From: PALSA-243 sp963743705
GTDB taxonomy: Bacteria > Acidobacteriota > Terriglobia > Bryobacterales > Bryobacteraceae
DNA: 64,000 nucleotides
Reading direction: 5' to 3'
Assembly: GCA_963743705.1 (NCBI GenBank)
Contig: CAVUQS010000018.1
Span: forward strand, 116,041-180,040
Part shown: piece after piece, positions 48,700-57,319 of the stretch
Layout of the letters: the number at the start of each line of letters is the position of its first letter
How positions within the stretch are numbered: the stretch's first letter is position 1
Position numbers and translations under genes: made by a program
The notes under the pieces: generated by a model
The model's input: only the letters and a program-made list of their open reading frames with translations
Databases searched by the model: none
What the model was told of the DNA's origin: nothing

Positions 48700-48702
48700 T
48701 AG
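47626..48702 (+). CDS. IS630-family DDE transposase
   Basis: 358 residues from GTG 47626; a GTG six codons later (VSELSKEQ) is equally possible. N-terminal paired helix-turn-helix domains (QTSRPTIARWKRRFEEQG, ALGLSKSSVQRIWRQA), then the DDE core: Asp in FCVDEKSAIQAL, Asp in HIVLDNLSAHKT, Glu in SWLNQIEIWFSKIER. Intact. The stop codon TAG is formed by the duplicated TA of the target plus the next host base. Confidence 0.92.
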   Translation: MRRCHRVSELSKEQREELLRFAQSRTLPAGDVFRSRLLLALAEGKSWSQIEVELQTSRPTIARWKRRFEEQGVAGLEPRHKGSEARTITPVVQARVLRKTTQSPNDGSTHWTCRKMAAALGLSKSSVQRIWRQARLKPHRLDRYMASNDPNFEQKAADIIALYMKPPQHAALFCVDEKSAIQALDRLDPVLPLSPGRAERHGFEYYRHGTLSLYAALDVKTGRVVGKTAPRHTSVEFVDFLEEVVASAKWAREIHIVLDNLSAHKTKTVEEFLIAHPKVRFHFTPTYSSWLNQIEIWFSKIERDVIARGVFTSVADLARKLRKYIRAYGKSAKPFRWTFTDATRRIRPSGNDITGTVH

Positions 48703-49484
48703 TTGGGTGATTGCGGCTGTATCCATCGACGCACCTTAAGACCGCCGACCTTCGCTTAGCCCGTCTGAGGCCGTTCTGTCTGCCCGGCAATATTTATGTT
48801 TCTTGTCAGGCGTTTGAGGTCCAATCCCTACAGTCGCGGAATCGCCTCATCGAACTCGTTCAGGTCGAGAACCACGTCGCGCTTCGGCGTGCCACACAAC
48901 CGAGTCATTGAGGCGCGCGTCGCCGCCCAGGATTACTTCAATTCGACACAAAATGAAAACGCAGAGGCTAGACCAGGTGCAGGCTGCGCCGCAAGGCGGC
49001 GGTTGAGAAATGGACAGCCGCCATCGGCGAAGATGAAAGGCCCGCTTCGGCAACTCATTTCCATCGCTGATGTCGACCAGTAGGAGGTGAAGAGGAACTT
49101 CGTAACAAGCTAAGACGGCGAAGAACGCCTATGAGGCCGCGTTACGATCGAAGTTCTTTGGCTCTCGCTAGAGCTTTCGTTTCAAAAGTTGGGACAAGTG
49201 TTCCCAGAGGTGGCGTCGCCACCAAATCAAATCGATTTCTGGGAAGCTTTCCTGGCCGCCTTTCTTTGCTTTCGCGGTAGCCGCGCAATGCTCGTTTTCT
49301 CCAATTTCGGGACTAGCGGAAAGTTAACCCAAGCGACGATCTGAAGAATAGCGGAACACCGCTTCTCAAGCGAAACTGCGTTCGCCCGAATCGCGCCGCA
49401 CGGGCGACCGTCCTCGAGATCAAGTGTTCTCACTCGAGGTGTCGTTCAGTCACAGAAATCTGGTCCGGCTAAGTCACTTCACGG
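48703..49484. other. Gene-free stretch downstream of IS630
   Basis: About 780 bp without a convincing gene. A short leftward piece (GTPKRDVVLDLNEFDEAIPR, ending near 48840) could be the tail of a lost gene, but it has no extended frame. No RNA gene seen. Confidence 0.4.
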
Positions 49485-50114
49485 TCATCTCGTTTTCCCA
49501 TTGGCAGATTTCACGGCTACGATGTTGTCGCCGGTTACAATCGCGGGCGTCCCATACTGACCGCCCATATTCAAAACCCACCCTGCTGGTCCGCGCGTTA
49601 CCGCACGTCCAGTGCGCTGCTGGCCGAATCGGTTCACGATAGTGACTTTCGCGCCAGCCTGAATCGCATCGGTTAACTGTTGACGCCGATTCAGTTCGTG
49701 CCACGCCTTCTGCGATTTCTCGGCGTAGCGATCGCCCAATCCGGTGCGGCAGGCGAACTGGTAGAGCCGAATCGCCTCGGCTGCGCCGCTGCCGAAATAT
49801 GGCGATTCGGTGACTGGGTCGCCTGTTAACGGCAGAAGGTTCGCCAGCGAATCCAGCATGGTGAACCCCACCGATGCGGCGCTGCGCAAATACCGCACTT
49901 TGACGTACAGGCAATTGGCGCAATATTGCGCTTCGGAATCGTGGCCATTCCACGACGCCACATCGTCCGATGGCTCCTCGATTACCCCGACGTGCCAAGG
50001 GTGAATCCACCACTGGTGGGGCGTCGGACACCGGAACGTGCAGACGACCTGATCGCCAATCGCCATGTCACGGCCAGCGAGCATCTCGCGGTAACGCTCT
50101 AAGTGTTTCGCCAT
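49485..50114 (-). CDS. Hypothetical protein, phage-like operon
   Basis: 209 residues from ATG 50114, overlapping the previous small gene as TAATG. The N-terminal half has paired cysteines and aromatic residues (CTFRCPTPHQWWIHPWHVGV, YCANCLYVKVRYL). The C-terminus contains an SH3-like stretch (AGAKVTIVNRFGQQRTGRAV). I do not recognise the family. Codon use looks normal for the window. Arrangement of short overlapping genes suggests a phage or plasmid remnant. Confidence 0.55.
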   Translation of the reverse strand: MAKHLERYREMLAGRDMAIGDQVVCTFRCPTPHQWWIHPWHVGVIEEPSDDVASWNGHDSEAQYCANCLYVKVRYLRSAASVGFTMLDSLANLLPLTGDPVTESPYFGSGAAEAIRLYQFACRTGLGDRYAEKSQKAWHELNRRQQLTDAIQAGAKVTIVNRFGQQRTGRAVTRGPAGWVLNMGGQYGTPAIVTGDNIVAVKSANGKTR

Positions 50115-50257
50115 TATCCCTTCCCTTCGATGACGCCGAACATGAATCGCGCCATTTCAACGACTGCCCAGGCGGACAACATCGCTTCAAGCAACAACGG
50201 TTTAGTAAGGTGCAACGCGGTTTGAACCGCCTGCACCATCTCAGTCACCTTTTGCAC
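50114..50257 (-). CDS. Small (47-residue) protein of the phage-like operon
   Basis: GTG 50257 follows AGGAGAT at ideal spacing; the stop overlaps the next ATG (TAATG). Reads QKVTEMVQAVQTALHLTKPL followed by LLEAMLSAWAVVEMARFMFG, an amphipathic then hydrophobic helix. No family. The ribosome site and the overlap make it likely to be translated. Confidence 0.5.
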   Translation of the reverse strand: MQKVTEMVQAVQTALHLTKPLLLEAMLSAWAVVEMARFMFGVIEGKG

Positions 50258-50265
50258 GCTATCTC

Positions 50266-50962
50266 CTAGTTAGTAAGTGGCGCAATTTGCGCCACCAGCA
50301 GGCTAACTCCACCTGTATTGATGCAGGTCGGCGCTTGGGACACGTCGCGATGCGTATCAAATCCGTATCGCGCCGGCTCAATCGCCACACGGCCGCGGTG
50401 GGGCGGATGTGCATCGGACTGGCGCCAGAAGCCGCCCGCGGTGTCGCCAGCGAATCGCCCGGAAAATGAAAACAGATTTCGAATCTGATTCCCCCCGAAT
50501 CGCAAAAAAAAGCGCGCCGCCAAGTTTCAATGGGGGAGAAACTGGCCCCGCGCTCGATTTTGGATTCCAGAATTCTATTCGCCGCTTCGAGCGCGATACC
50601 GGCCCACGTGTTCTTACTGTAGGCCAGTCGGATGTCGTAATTGGATTGAACCGCGCGGAGGTAGCGATGAACGCCATGTTCGCGCCGATCACAAAGGCCA
50701 GGACACCAGTGTTCCCCGTGGATCGCATCGATCAGTCCCGATCAACGTCGAGCCGACCTCCCGCAGTAGGGAAAGCGTCGACGGTAGAAGTGTCGAGCAC
50801 GAACAGAGAGGGAGCGACGGCGTTGCCACTATAGGACGGCGTGTTGACCATGTTGAGCCACACACCAGTAACCAATGAGACAGCCTCACCCTGCGGAATC
50901 ACTGCGATCTGCGAAACGATAGCCCGATGATTATTGAAGCCCAATGTGATTGTCTTGGTCAT
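50266..50962 (-). pseudogene. Hypothetical phage-like protein gene, probably frameshifted
   Basis: ATG 50962 encodes 76 residues (TKTITLGFNNHRAIVSQIAV, SLVTGVWLNMVNTPSYSGNA) and stops at 50732. Codon-like sequence continues in a second frame (NYDIRLAYSKNTWAGIALEA, NRILESKIERGASF) and, after a T8 run near 50505-50512, in a third (RYGFDTHRDVSQAPTCINTG then GVSLLVAQIAPLTN, stop 50266). Two indels would give a ~230-residue protein upstream of the two small genes. If the second and third parts are not real, only 50732-50962 is a gene. Confidence 0.4.
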
Positions 50963-51052
50963 TGACCGAACCCGCTGGTGCAGAGCGTCACGAGGAACAG
51001 AAGGCGGAAGCGCATTGTATTTAGTCCTTTGTGATCTACGAGGCGGACAGCG

Positions 51053-51523
51053 CTAATTCTTGACGGTCATCGCGTCTGAGTTGACGGCTTTCTTTCCAGA
51101 TACACCCTCGAGACCAGTAAGCAGGCCACGGTAGTCGCTCTTGTCGGCTTGGACCGCGAAGCCGCCCTTTCTCCCGCCGTTGTCCCAAGTCACTCCGACG
51201 TAATGCTTCTTCGATTTGGTTAATGCCATAAGTCCGCCGATACCAAACGACACAATCGCCAAGCCGATGGCTGCGCCGACGCGGCGATGGACATCTTGGC
51301 CATAGCTCAGTTCCGTGATCGCATTGGCAGGGATCACCAGTACATCCGTTTTACCCTTGACAAGGCGTACTTGCTTTTCGTCAATGCGCAACTTCACATC
51401 GCTCCCGGTCTTCAGGTCGCCTTGCGACCCGCCGTCGTACTTCACGCTGTAAGTGTTGCCGTTCGCCGCACACGCGAGATATGGGATTGCACCGCATAGC
51501 AGCAGCGCAAGAAATTGTTTCAT
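51053..51523 (-). CDS. Secreted hypothetical protein
   Basis: 156 residues from ATG 51523, preceded by AGGAG; upstream in-frame codons lack a ribosome site. Signal peptide QFLALLLCGAIPYLACA. The mature part is beta-rich with a central hydrophobic segment (VGAAIGLAIVSFGIGGLMAL) that may be a membrane helix. Sequences of this kind (NTYSVKYDGGSQGDLKTGSD) recur in Acidobacteriota without a function. Confidence 0.65.
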   Translation of the reverse strand: MKQFLALLLCGAIPYLACAANGNTYSVKYDGGSQGDLKTGSDVKLRIDEKQVRLVKGKTDVLVIPANAITELSYGQDVHRRVGAAIGLAIVSFGIGGLMALTKSKKHYVGVTWDNGGRKGGFAVQADKSDYRGLLTGLEGVSGKKAVNSDAMTVKN

Positions 51524-51741
51524 AATGTTTCTCCTACTTTCGTTAAGGTTCAATTTGGCCGGACCGCCACTTCAGATTCGAAGCGGGAACGATTCGCGGT
51601 TCAACGCGTCCGTTATTTCGATCTAGTCTAGGTTTTCAAAGCAGACGTTAGGACTTCAAGCGACGGTTTTCTGTGGCAACCGATATCAGCGGCCATCCGG
51701 GATATCGGATCAACAAATTATGGGGGACTGTAATGTAGACA

Positions 51742-51751
51742 ATGTTAACAT
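51742..51751. promoter_or_regulatory. Possible TetR operator (ATGTTAACAT palindrome)
   Basis: A perfect 10-bp palindrome 35 bp before the TetR gene start; GTTAAC recurs 27 bp further on, right at the gene start. A self-regulatory site is plausible but unproven. Confidence 0.3.
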
Positions 51752-51785
51752 CGCCAAGTCTTAGGGTAGCGCGCCAAAGTTAACG

Positions 51786-52556
51786 ATGTCAACTCTGGGT
51801 GAAAATGGTTTCGTGAGAAGAAGAAAGCCAAAGACCAAGTACCATCACGGAAATCTGCGCGCCGCTCTGATCCAGTGTGGGCTAGAACTGGTTGAACAGA
51901 AAGGGATTAACGCCCTCACACTACGAGAAATTGGCCAACAGCTGGGTGTTTCGAGGTCGGCCGCATACCGCCACTTCCAGGATAAAGCCGCCCTGCTTTC
52001 CGCCATAAGCGAAGCCGGCTTTGTCGAGTTCGGTAATGTTGTGGAGGCGGGCAGAAAAGATGCAGGAGAGGGTTTTGCGACGCAAATGGACGCCATGGCG
52101 CTCGCCTATGCCCGTTTTGCGAACGAACATCGCGCCCAATTCGAAGTGATGTTCGCCGCATTGCTCGAACCCGGCGCCGCAGAGATAGGGGGCGGCCGGA
52201 ATCTCAGAGTGTTGGAAGAGATCATTCGCGAAGCCCAGCAAACAGGCGAGGTCCGTCAGGGCGATCCAGCTCTTCTGGCGCGCGTGGTTTGGGCTTTGGT
52301 CCACGGCGCGAGCATGCTGCGCATGGACGTAGACAGTGCGGAGTCGCCTTTCATCCGCTTTAGCACTGAAGTTCTGAGATCCGGGCTCAGCAATCGGCAG
52401 ATGTCCTTCGTTTCCCCGCAAGCCGCCGCTAAAAAGGGGCTGAATACGAGAAAGGCGGAAGCGACAGCGATGCCGATTGAAAGCGGGGCAGATGAGCGAG
52501 TCTCGCGGATACCCAGCAGACGCAGACCAGGGCGACGTCCGACGATCAAAGGATAG
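51786..52556 (+). CDS. TetR/AcrR-family transcriptional regulator
   Basis: 256 residues. The N-terminal helix-turn-helix is clear: YHHGNLRAALIQCGLELVEQ, then ALTLREIGQQLGVSRSAAYR followed by HFQDKAALL at ~20-70. The ligand-binding part resembles the WHG/TetR_C_13 type (FANEHRAQFEVMFAALLEPG). The C-terminal ~45 residues are basic and low in complexity (RRPGRRPTIKG). Target genes are not evident from the neighbourhood; it may control only itself. Confidence 0.9.
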   Translation: MSTLGENGFVRRRKPKTKYHHGNLRAALIQCGLELVEQKGINALTLREIGQQLGVSRSAAYRHFQDKAALLSAISEAGFVEFGNVVEAGRKDAGEGFATQMDAMALAYARFANEHRAQFEVMFAALLEPGAAEIGGGRNLRVLEEIIREAQQTGEVRQGDPALLARVVWALVHGASMLRMDVDSAESPFIRFSTEVLRSGLSNRQMSFVSPQAAAKKGLNTRKAEATAMPIESGADERVSRIPSRRRPGRRPTIKG

Positions 52557-53046
52557 TCCGCTAATCCAGTAGCCGGGTCCGTGCACCACACATGGGAGCT
52601 CCCCTGCGACACTAATCCAGGAAGTGTCGGGTTCGGGCGCGAGCCAGGAGCCCCGGCGACAAGACGTTTGCCGAACGAGAGCGTGATCTCCACGGTCTTT
52701 CCGTCTTTCGTCTGGATCGTCGGCGTGCGTGACGGAGTTGTCCGTAGGCGTCGCGCTCGCTGCCATTATTGTTCAATCCAGGGGCACTTCCACCTGAAGA
52801 TAGCGCCGTCGCGGCCGTCTAATGCATCAGAGTAGGTGCTCTCCGGGTGTGCCGAAACCCTCCAATGCCGCCAACGGCTGGCGATGAGGGAATGAAATGA
52901 GTTCCTGTGGTTTGATCTGGTGTGCCAGAAAAACCGAAGCTCTTAAAACAATTCTACAACAAAATGTTTTCCGCTAGGATCAGTGCGCAGCGGTGGCGTT
53001 CGCGAATCCGACAAATAGACCAACGACTGCGCAAGAATAATGGAGC
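52557..53046. other. Gene-free stretch before the TIR gene
   Basis: No convincing gene in 490 bp. A leftward frame overlaps the TetR 3' end (KDGKTVEITLSFGKR) but lacks a start and family match. The AT-rich part at 52935-52975 probably holds the TIR gene promoter. Confidence 0.4.
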
Positions 53047-53511
53047 GTGGGCAAAATACTGAAACCAATTCGCCAGGTCTGCGTGTACTCGCACAAGGAC
53101 AATCGACTCAGGGAAAAGCTGCACGAGCATCTCAGCCCGCTACGTAAAACGAAGCAGATCGTGCATTGGTGGGACCGCGAGATCGGCCCGGGCAATGACT
53201 GGAAGCGAGTGATAGACGATCATCTGAGAAGAGCGCAAATTATTCTTTTGCTCGTTAGTCCGAGCTTTCTCGATTCGCATTACTGTTACGACGTCGAGGC
53301 TCGGTTCGCAATGACACGACACCGCGCCAAGAAATGTAAGGTCATCCCAGTTATTCTTCGGCCGTGCCTCTGGGAGATAGCGCCATTTGGCCCTTTGCAA
53401 GCTCTCCCTGAGCAAGCGACTCCCGTCGTGCAGTGGCGGCCGCAGGATCTTGGATTCAAAAGCGTCGTGGACGGTGTTCAGAAGGCTGTTATTGAAATCA
53501 GGGGCCAATAG
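53047..53511 (+). CDS. Stand-alone TIR-domain protein
   Basis: 154 residues from GTG 53047. The whole protein is one TIR fold: strand A in RQVCVYSHKDNRLREKLHEH, the LSPL loop, WWDREIGPGNDWKRVIDDHL, RRAQIILLLVSPSFLDSHYC, and the likely catalytic Glu in YDVEARFAM. Bacterial TIR domains cleave NAD+ or make cyclic-ADPR signals in antiphage systems such as Thoeris and CBASS. No sensor or partner gene is adjacent, so it may be an orphan effector or act with a distant partner. Confidence 0.85.
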   Translation: MGKILKPIRQVCVYSHKDNRLREKLHEHLSPLRKTKQIVHWWDREIGPGNDWKRVIDDHLRRAQIILLLVSPSFLDSHYCYDVEARFAMTRHRAKKCKVIPVILRPCLWEIAPFGPLQALPEQATPVVQWRPQDLGFKSVVDGVQKAVIEIRGQ

Positions 53512-53608
53512 CAAGAAACGCATCTGCAACTAGGCCAACATGGTCTAGTCGAGCCGCCCCTTTCTTCGGTGGACGAACGACGCTCCGATGCGATATCAAT
53601 AGGGGCGC

Positions 53609-54304
53609 ATGCTCATCCGCATTATGGCGTCGCGCCACTCCGCCTTCTACAGCCCGCTACTCGCCTGTATCGCGTTCCTTCGAGACGAGGGGCACCAAGT
53701 TCCCTACAGCTTGCTCGGCCCCAAACAGCGGAGCTACGCTCTTCTACGCGACGCCGAGATCGATATCATGCAGTCGGCAGTCTCCTCCAATTGGAAGCCG
53801 AGCGAGCAAGGGATCGAGCCATTGCCGGTACATTTCGCCCAGATCAACCAGCGCGACGGATTCTTCATCGTTGGGCGGCAGCCGGATCCCGAATTCCAAT
53901 GGAAGGCGCTCGAAGGGAGGACTTTGCTTGCAGATCATGGCCTCCAGCCGCTGGCCATGCTGAAATACGCCGTCAAGCGTAACGGCGCTGAATGGGGAAA
54001 GATCAAGGTTATCGATTCCGGTGCACCGGACAGAATGGAGGCCGCTTTCCATGCTGGCGCCGCGGATTACGTACACCTCCAAGGACCTTTCGCTGTCGGC
54101 GAAGTTGCGGCGTCGGTGGGCGCCTCGATGCCGCCCGTCGCATTCAGCAGCCTATGCTGCGCCCGTTCGTATCAGAAGACCGATGGCTACCGAACGTTCT
54201 TGAAGACATATGAGCGTGCAACAGAGTGGGTGCGGACGGCTCCTGCGGAAGAGATCGCCGCGAAGGAAAATGCGTTTTTCCCGGGCGTCAACAATTTCCC
54301 CTAA
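53609..54304 (+). pseudogene. ABC-type substrate-binding protein (NMT1/THI5-like), 3' truncated
   Basis: 231 residues from ATG 53609 without signal peptide. The periplasmic-binding fold is recognisable (FYSPLLACIAFLRDEGHQVP, DIMQSAVSSNWKP, GRTLLADHGLQPLAMLKYAV, HAGAADYVHLQGPFAVGE). Homologues continue after the AKENAFFPG motif for some 50-80 residues; here the frame ends four codons later, where DNA of a truncated tatA begins on the other strand. Probably inactive. Confidence 0.6.
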
Positions 54305-54403
54305 TCCCTTGCCTAGTTCAGGCAGTTTCTTTGGGCCGAACATCAAGATCGCAACCGCCAGGATCACGAGCAAGTGTTGCGGTTGAAGTAGATCTTCAAT
54401 CAT
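54296..54403 (-). pseudogene. TatA/TatE N-terminal fragment
   Basis: ATG 54403 encodes EDLLQPQHLLVILAVAILMF and GPKKLPELGKGLGE, the membrane helix and hinge of a Sec-independent translocase TatA protein. The amphipathic helix and tail are missing because the deletion junction with the substrate-binding gene follows at once. Confidence 0.75.
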
Positions 54404-54569
54404 AAGAGTTCAAACACCAATCTGGCTAGAGCGACTCGCTGACTGAAGACTTCGCGCAACGCCGGGCTGCAAGGGCTGGGGGAAACTGGGGGTACCCCAG
54501 AGGTCATGGAATAGGAAATTTGGGTAAGGACGGGTAATGAGAACAGCACAAACGCGAGGTGGAAGTTTT

Positions 54570-54605
54570 TGGCTCCTCAAACGGGATTCGAACCGACGGC
54601 CTGTT
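54570..54605 (-). other. Possible tRNA 3'-end remnant (attachment-site-like)
   Basis: On the minus strand GGTTCGAATCCC followed 13 nt later by CCA resembles the T-loop and 3' end of a tRNA. The T stem pairs poorly and I cannot fold an acceptor or anticodon arm, so it is not a working tRNA. Its place 1.5 kb from a recombinase gene would fit an old att site. Confidence 0.25.
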
Positions 54606-54780
54606 GGTGCACGCCCGATCCTCCGTAAACGCCGAACCTTAGCCGCCTGGAGAGAGACGCCGGAGAGTTCGGCGCGCCCTCCCCCTCCCAAAGCGTTACG
54701 CAGAATTCTCTTGCATGTCGTCCCGTGCCGAGGGATCAATGTCGTGACCGTAGTCTCTGCTACTGAAAGGAAGCCACGAC

Positions 54781-54972
54781 GTGCTCGACCCTCAGCCCGG
54801 CCTTCGCCAGAATGTGAAGACCAAATTCCTGCGCCTACGTCATCCCGTGTCCCTAGGCCATCCCATTGACGAATGGCGGGTCTGTTGGCTGGGAGGATGG
54901 GACCGTGGCCGCCTTTTTTATATCGTGATGGTGAAGAAGGTCGTTCAAGCAGCACCGCCGCCGGATCACTGA
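54781..54972 (+). CDS. Hypothetical 63-residue protein
   Basis: GTG 54781. The sequence VKTKFLRLRHPVSLGHPIDE followed by WRVCWLGGWDRGRLFYIVMV looks protein-like and ends inside a strong hairpin terminator. Could be the C-terminal fragment of a larger lost gene. No family recognised. Confidence 0.35.
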   Translation: MLDPQPGLRQNVKTKFLRLRHPVSLGHPIDEWRVCWLGGWDRGRLFYIVMVKKVVQAAPPPDH

Positions 54973-54983
54973 TTCCGGCGGCG
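54956..54983. terminator. Strong GC hairpin between convergent genes
   Basis: CGCCGCCGGA (54956-54965) and TCCGGCGGCG (54974-54983) form a perfect 10-bp stem with an 8-nt loop. It sits between the 63-residue gene and the DUF3489 gene, whose stops face each other. Confidence 0.65.
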
Positions 54984-55009
54984 GCGATTGTGTCCTATTT
55001 CAGTGATAG

Positions 55010-55444
55010 CTAGTTGGCAGTACGGTACACCCGGTCACCCGTGTCACCCTTGGATGATTCGATCTTCACGCCGTGCTTCTTAGCCGCCGTGGAGATGAAC
55101 CCGCGTACGCTGTGCGCCTGCCATCCAATAGCCTTCATGATCTCCGCCAGGGTCGCGCCCTTCGTTCGTCCGATCACCTCCAGGATCTTCGCTCCCTTGC
55201 TCGCCCCCTGCGGCGTCACGCTCTTCCGATTCGCCGGTGCAGTCTTCTTGCCAGCCTTCTTCGTTGCGCCTTTCCGGGCTTTGGGCGCGCCCCGCCTCCC
55301 GCTGGCGATCTTCTTCGAGGACTCCTTCTCTGGCGCCACCGCCGCGCCCGGTTCGCCAACAACGGCGGACTGCTCGTTTGCTCTTGTATTCATCATCATC
55401 TCGTTTGCTTCCTTTTCCGCTTCCCTCGGGAGCACCTGATTCAT
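55010..55444 (-). CDS. DUF3489 domain protein
   Basis: 144 residues. N-terminal half is low-complexity and lysine/alanine-rich (GRRGAPKARKGATKKAGKKT), histone-H1-like. The C-terminal DUF3489 domain (KGAKILEVIGRTKGATLAEI, GWQAHSVRGFIST, KIESSKGDTGDRVYR) is a winged-helix-like DNA-binding fold. DUF3489 genes commonly accompany DUF2924 and a serine recombinase, as here, where they are divergent. Confidence 0.88.
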   Translation of the reverse strand: MNQVLPREAEKEANEMMMNTRANEQSAVVGEPGAAVAPEKESSKKIASGRRGAPKARKGATKKAGKKTAPANRKSVTPQGASKGAKILEVIGRTKGATLAEIMKAIGWQAHSVRGFISTAAKKHGVKIESSKGDTGDRVYRTAN

Positions 55445-55560
55445 CCCTCTGGTTCGCGCATAAAAGCAAGTCGAAAATGGCGCCGATTTCGCTTGCCTGT
55501 GCGGCCATAAAGAGCGTTCATGTGACTGTGGTTAACCGCCACGGAGAGAGGAGAAGCATT

Positions 55561-56073
55561 TTGGAGACAGCCGTATTGATCGAGATTGAGAAATTACGCC
55601 GGGCAAGTCTCGCGGCCCTGCGCGAAAAGCATCGCGAGGTGTTTCAGGAAGAGACGCAATGCCGCCATCGCGAACATCTGTTTCGCCGGATCGCCTGGCG
55701 GCTGCAGGCCTTGGACGAAGGCGATCTCAGCGAACGTGCCCGCGAGCGGGCTAGCGAGATCGCGCGCGACGCCGATTTGCGAATCGTTGCGCCGCGTGAC
55801 TTCTTCGTTTCTGGAGGCAAGCGCATCGAGACCACCAGCGGAGACCGGGATCGCCGCCAGCAGGATAACCGCTTGCCACTGCCGGGCACGCTGCTCAGCC
55901 GGAAGTGGAAAGGGCGAACCATCCTCGTCGAAGTGCTGCCCAATGGATTTCGCTATGAGAACTCCCATTACCCTTCGCTCAGCGCCATAGCCGTCGCCGT
56001 CACCGGCACGCGCTGGAATGGTCTGGCTTTCTTTGGCCTGACGCGAAAGGAGACAACCCGTGCGAACCAATAA
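55561..56073 (+). CDS. DUF2924 domain protein
   Basis: 170 residues from TTG 55561, chosen because AGAGGAGAAG precedes it; an in-frame ATG at 55477 would add 28 residues without a ribosome site. Family motifs: REKHREVFQEETQCRHREHL, FRRIAWRLQAL, GTLLSRKWKGRTILVEVLPN, GFRYENSHYPSLSAIAVAVT, GTRWNGLAFFGL. Function unknown; its last 14 nt overlap the recombinase gene, so the two are coupled. It probably assists recombination or its control. Confidence 0.88.
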   Translation: METAVLIEIEKLRRASLAALREKHREVFQEETQCRHREHLFRRIAWRLQALDEGDLSERARERASEIARDADLRIVAPRDFFVSGGKRIETTSGDRDRRQQDNRLPLPGTLLSRKWKGRTILVEVLPNGFRYENSHYPSLSAIAVAVTGTRWNGLAFFGLTRKETTRANQ

Positions 56074-57319
56074 TCCGGAAGGGAATGCGCCCCGCCGCCT
56101 GCGCTGCGCCATCTACACCCGCAAATCGACCGAAGAAGGGCTGGATCAGGAATTTAACTCGCTCGATGCGCAACGCGAAGCCGCCGAGGCCTTCATCAAA
56201 AGCCAGAAGCGCGAGGGATGGACCGCATTGCCTGATCTCTATGACGACGGCGGTTTCACCGGCGCCAACATGGACCGTCCGGCATTGAAGAAATTGCTCG
56301 CGGCCGTAGAAGCCGGAGAACTCGATTGCGTAGTGGTTTACAAGGTCGATCGCCTGAGCCGTTCACTGCTCGACTTCACACGCATGCTGAACGTGTTCGA
56401 GAAGCACAACGTCAGCTTTGTCGCCGTGACGCAGCAGTTCAATACCAGCACTTCGTTGGGACGGCTGACGCTGAATATCCTGCTTTCCTTTGCGCAGTTC
56501 GAGCGGGAGCTAATCGGTGAGCGCACGCGCGACAAGATGTCGGCAGCGCGGAAGAAGGGGAAGTGGGTGGGCGGATGTCCAGTGCTGGGTTACGATGTAG
56601 ACGCCAGGGGCGGACGGCTGGTGGTGAACGAAGACGAAGCCGAACAGGTGCGGGCCATCTTTGCATTGTTCGATGAAACCGGTTCAACCCAACTGACCTT
56701 GCGGGAGATTGAACAGCGAGGCTGGCGGTTGAAGAGCTGGACGCGGAAGACGGGAGGGCTCCATGCGGGCGGACCCTTCACCTTGACCGGCCTACGGCGT
56801 CTGCTGACGAACGTCCTATATACCGGCGAGATCCGGCACAAAGGACAGACCTACCGGGGCGAGCAGGAGGCCATCGTTGCGCCAGAAGTATGGCAACGGG
56901 TGCAGGAGCAAATCGCTCGGGCCGAGATTCTGCCACGGGGCAGTCTACGGAACAAGCATCTGGCTTTACTCAATGGTTTGCTCCATTGCGAATGTTGCGC
57001 GGCGCCGATGGTGTACTCGTATGCCGTAAAGAACGGCCGCAAGTATCCCTACTATGTTTGCCGTCGGGCGCAACGCAGCGGCTGGGCGTCATGTCCGAGC
57101 AAGTCGCTCCCGGCGCAGGCGATTGAGGAATCGGTGCTACAGCGGATCGGGGAGGCGCGCATCGAGATGTCCGACGCAGCCGCTTGGGCGCAAATGGAAC
57201 GTGTCCATCAGGTGGCGGCGCTTCAAGGCGCCGTCGAGCGAATCGGCTATGACGGGAACACACGGCAGATCCTGATCCGGTTCCATCAGCAAGCCCCAGT
57301 ACAGGAGGTCCGTTCGTGA
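56060..57319 (+). CDS. Large serine recombinase
   Basis: 419 residues from GTG 56060. Resolvase domain at 12-165 with the catalytic Ser23 in YTRKSTEEG, VVVYKVDRLSRSLLDF and LLSFAQFERELIGERTRDKM; a recombinase domain (~170-275, TLREIEQRGWRLKSW, LTNVLYTGEI); a zinc ribbon at ~310-350 (LHCECCAAPM...YYVCRRAQRSGWASCPSKSL). The coiled-coil tail is shorter than in phage integrases. Catalyses site-specific integration and excision, so this region is likely a mobile island. Confidence 0.92.
   Translation: MRTNNPEGNAPRRLRCAIYTRKSTEEGLDQEFNSLDAQREAAEAFIKSQKREGWTALPDLYDDGGFTGANMDRPALKKLLAAVEAGELDCVVVYKVDRLSRSLLDFTRMLNVFEKHNVSFVAVTQQFNTSTSLGRLTLNILLSFAQFERELIGERTRDKMSAARKKGKWVGGCPVLGYDVDARGGRLVVNEDEAEQVRAIFALFDETGSTQLTLREIEQRGWRLKSWTRKTGGLHAGGPFTLTGLRRLLTNVLYTGEIRHKGQTYRGEQEAIVAPEVWQRVQEQIARAEILPRGSLRNKHLALLNGLLHCECCAAPMVYSYAVKNGRKYPYYVCRRAQRSGWASCPSKSLPAQAIEESVLQRIGEARIEMSDAAAWAQMERVHQVAALQGAVERIGYDGNTRQILIRFHQQAPVQEVRS

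Noticed and set aside
47569..48701. IS630 insertion as the cause of a broken host gene
   Set aside because: No reading frame spans the two flanks when the element is removed.
54570..54660. Complete tRNA gene
   Set aside because: Only the T-loop and CCA end resemble a tRNA; no acceptor 5' strand or anticodon arm could be folded.
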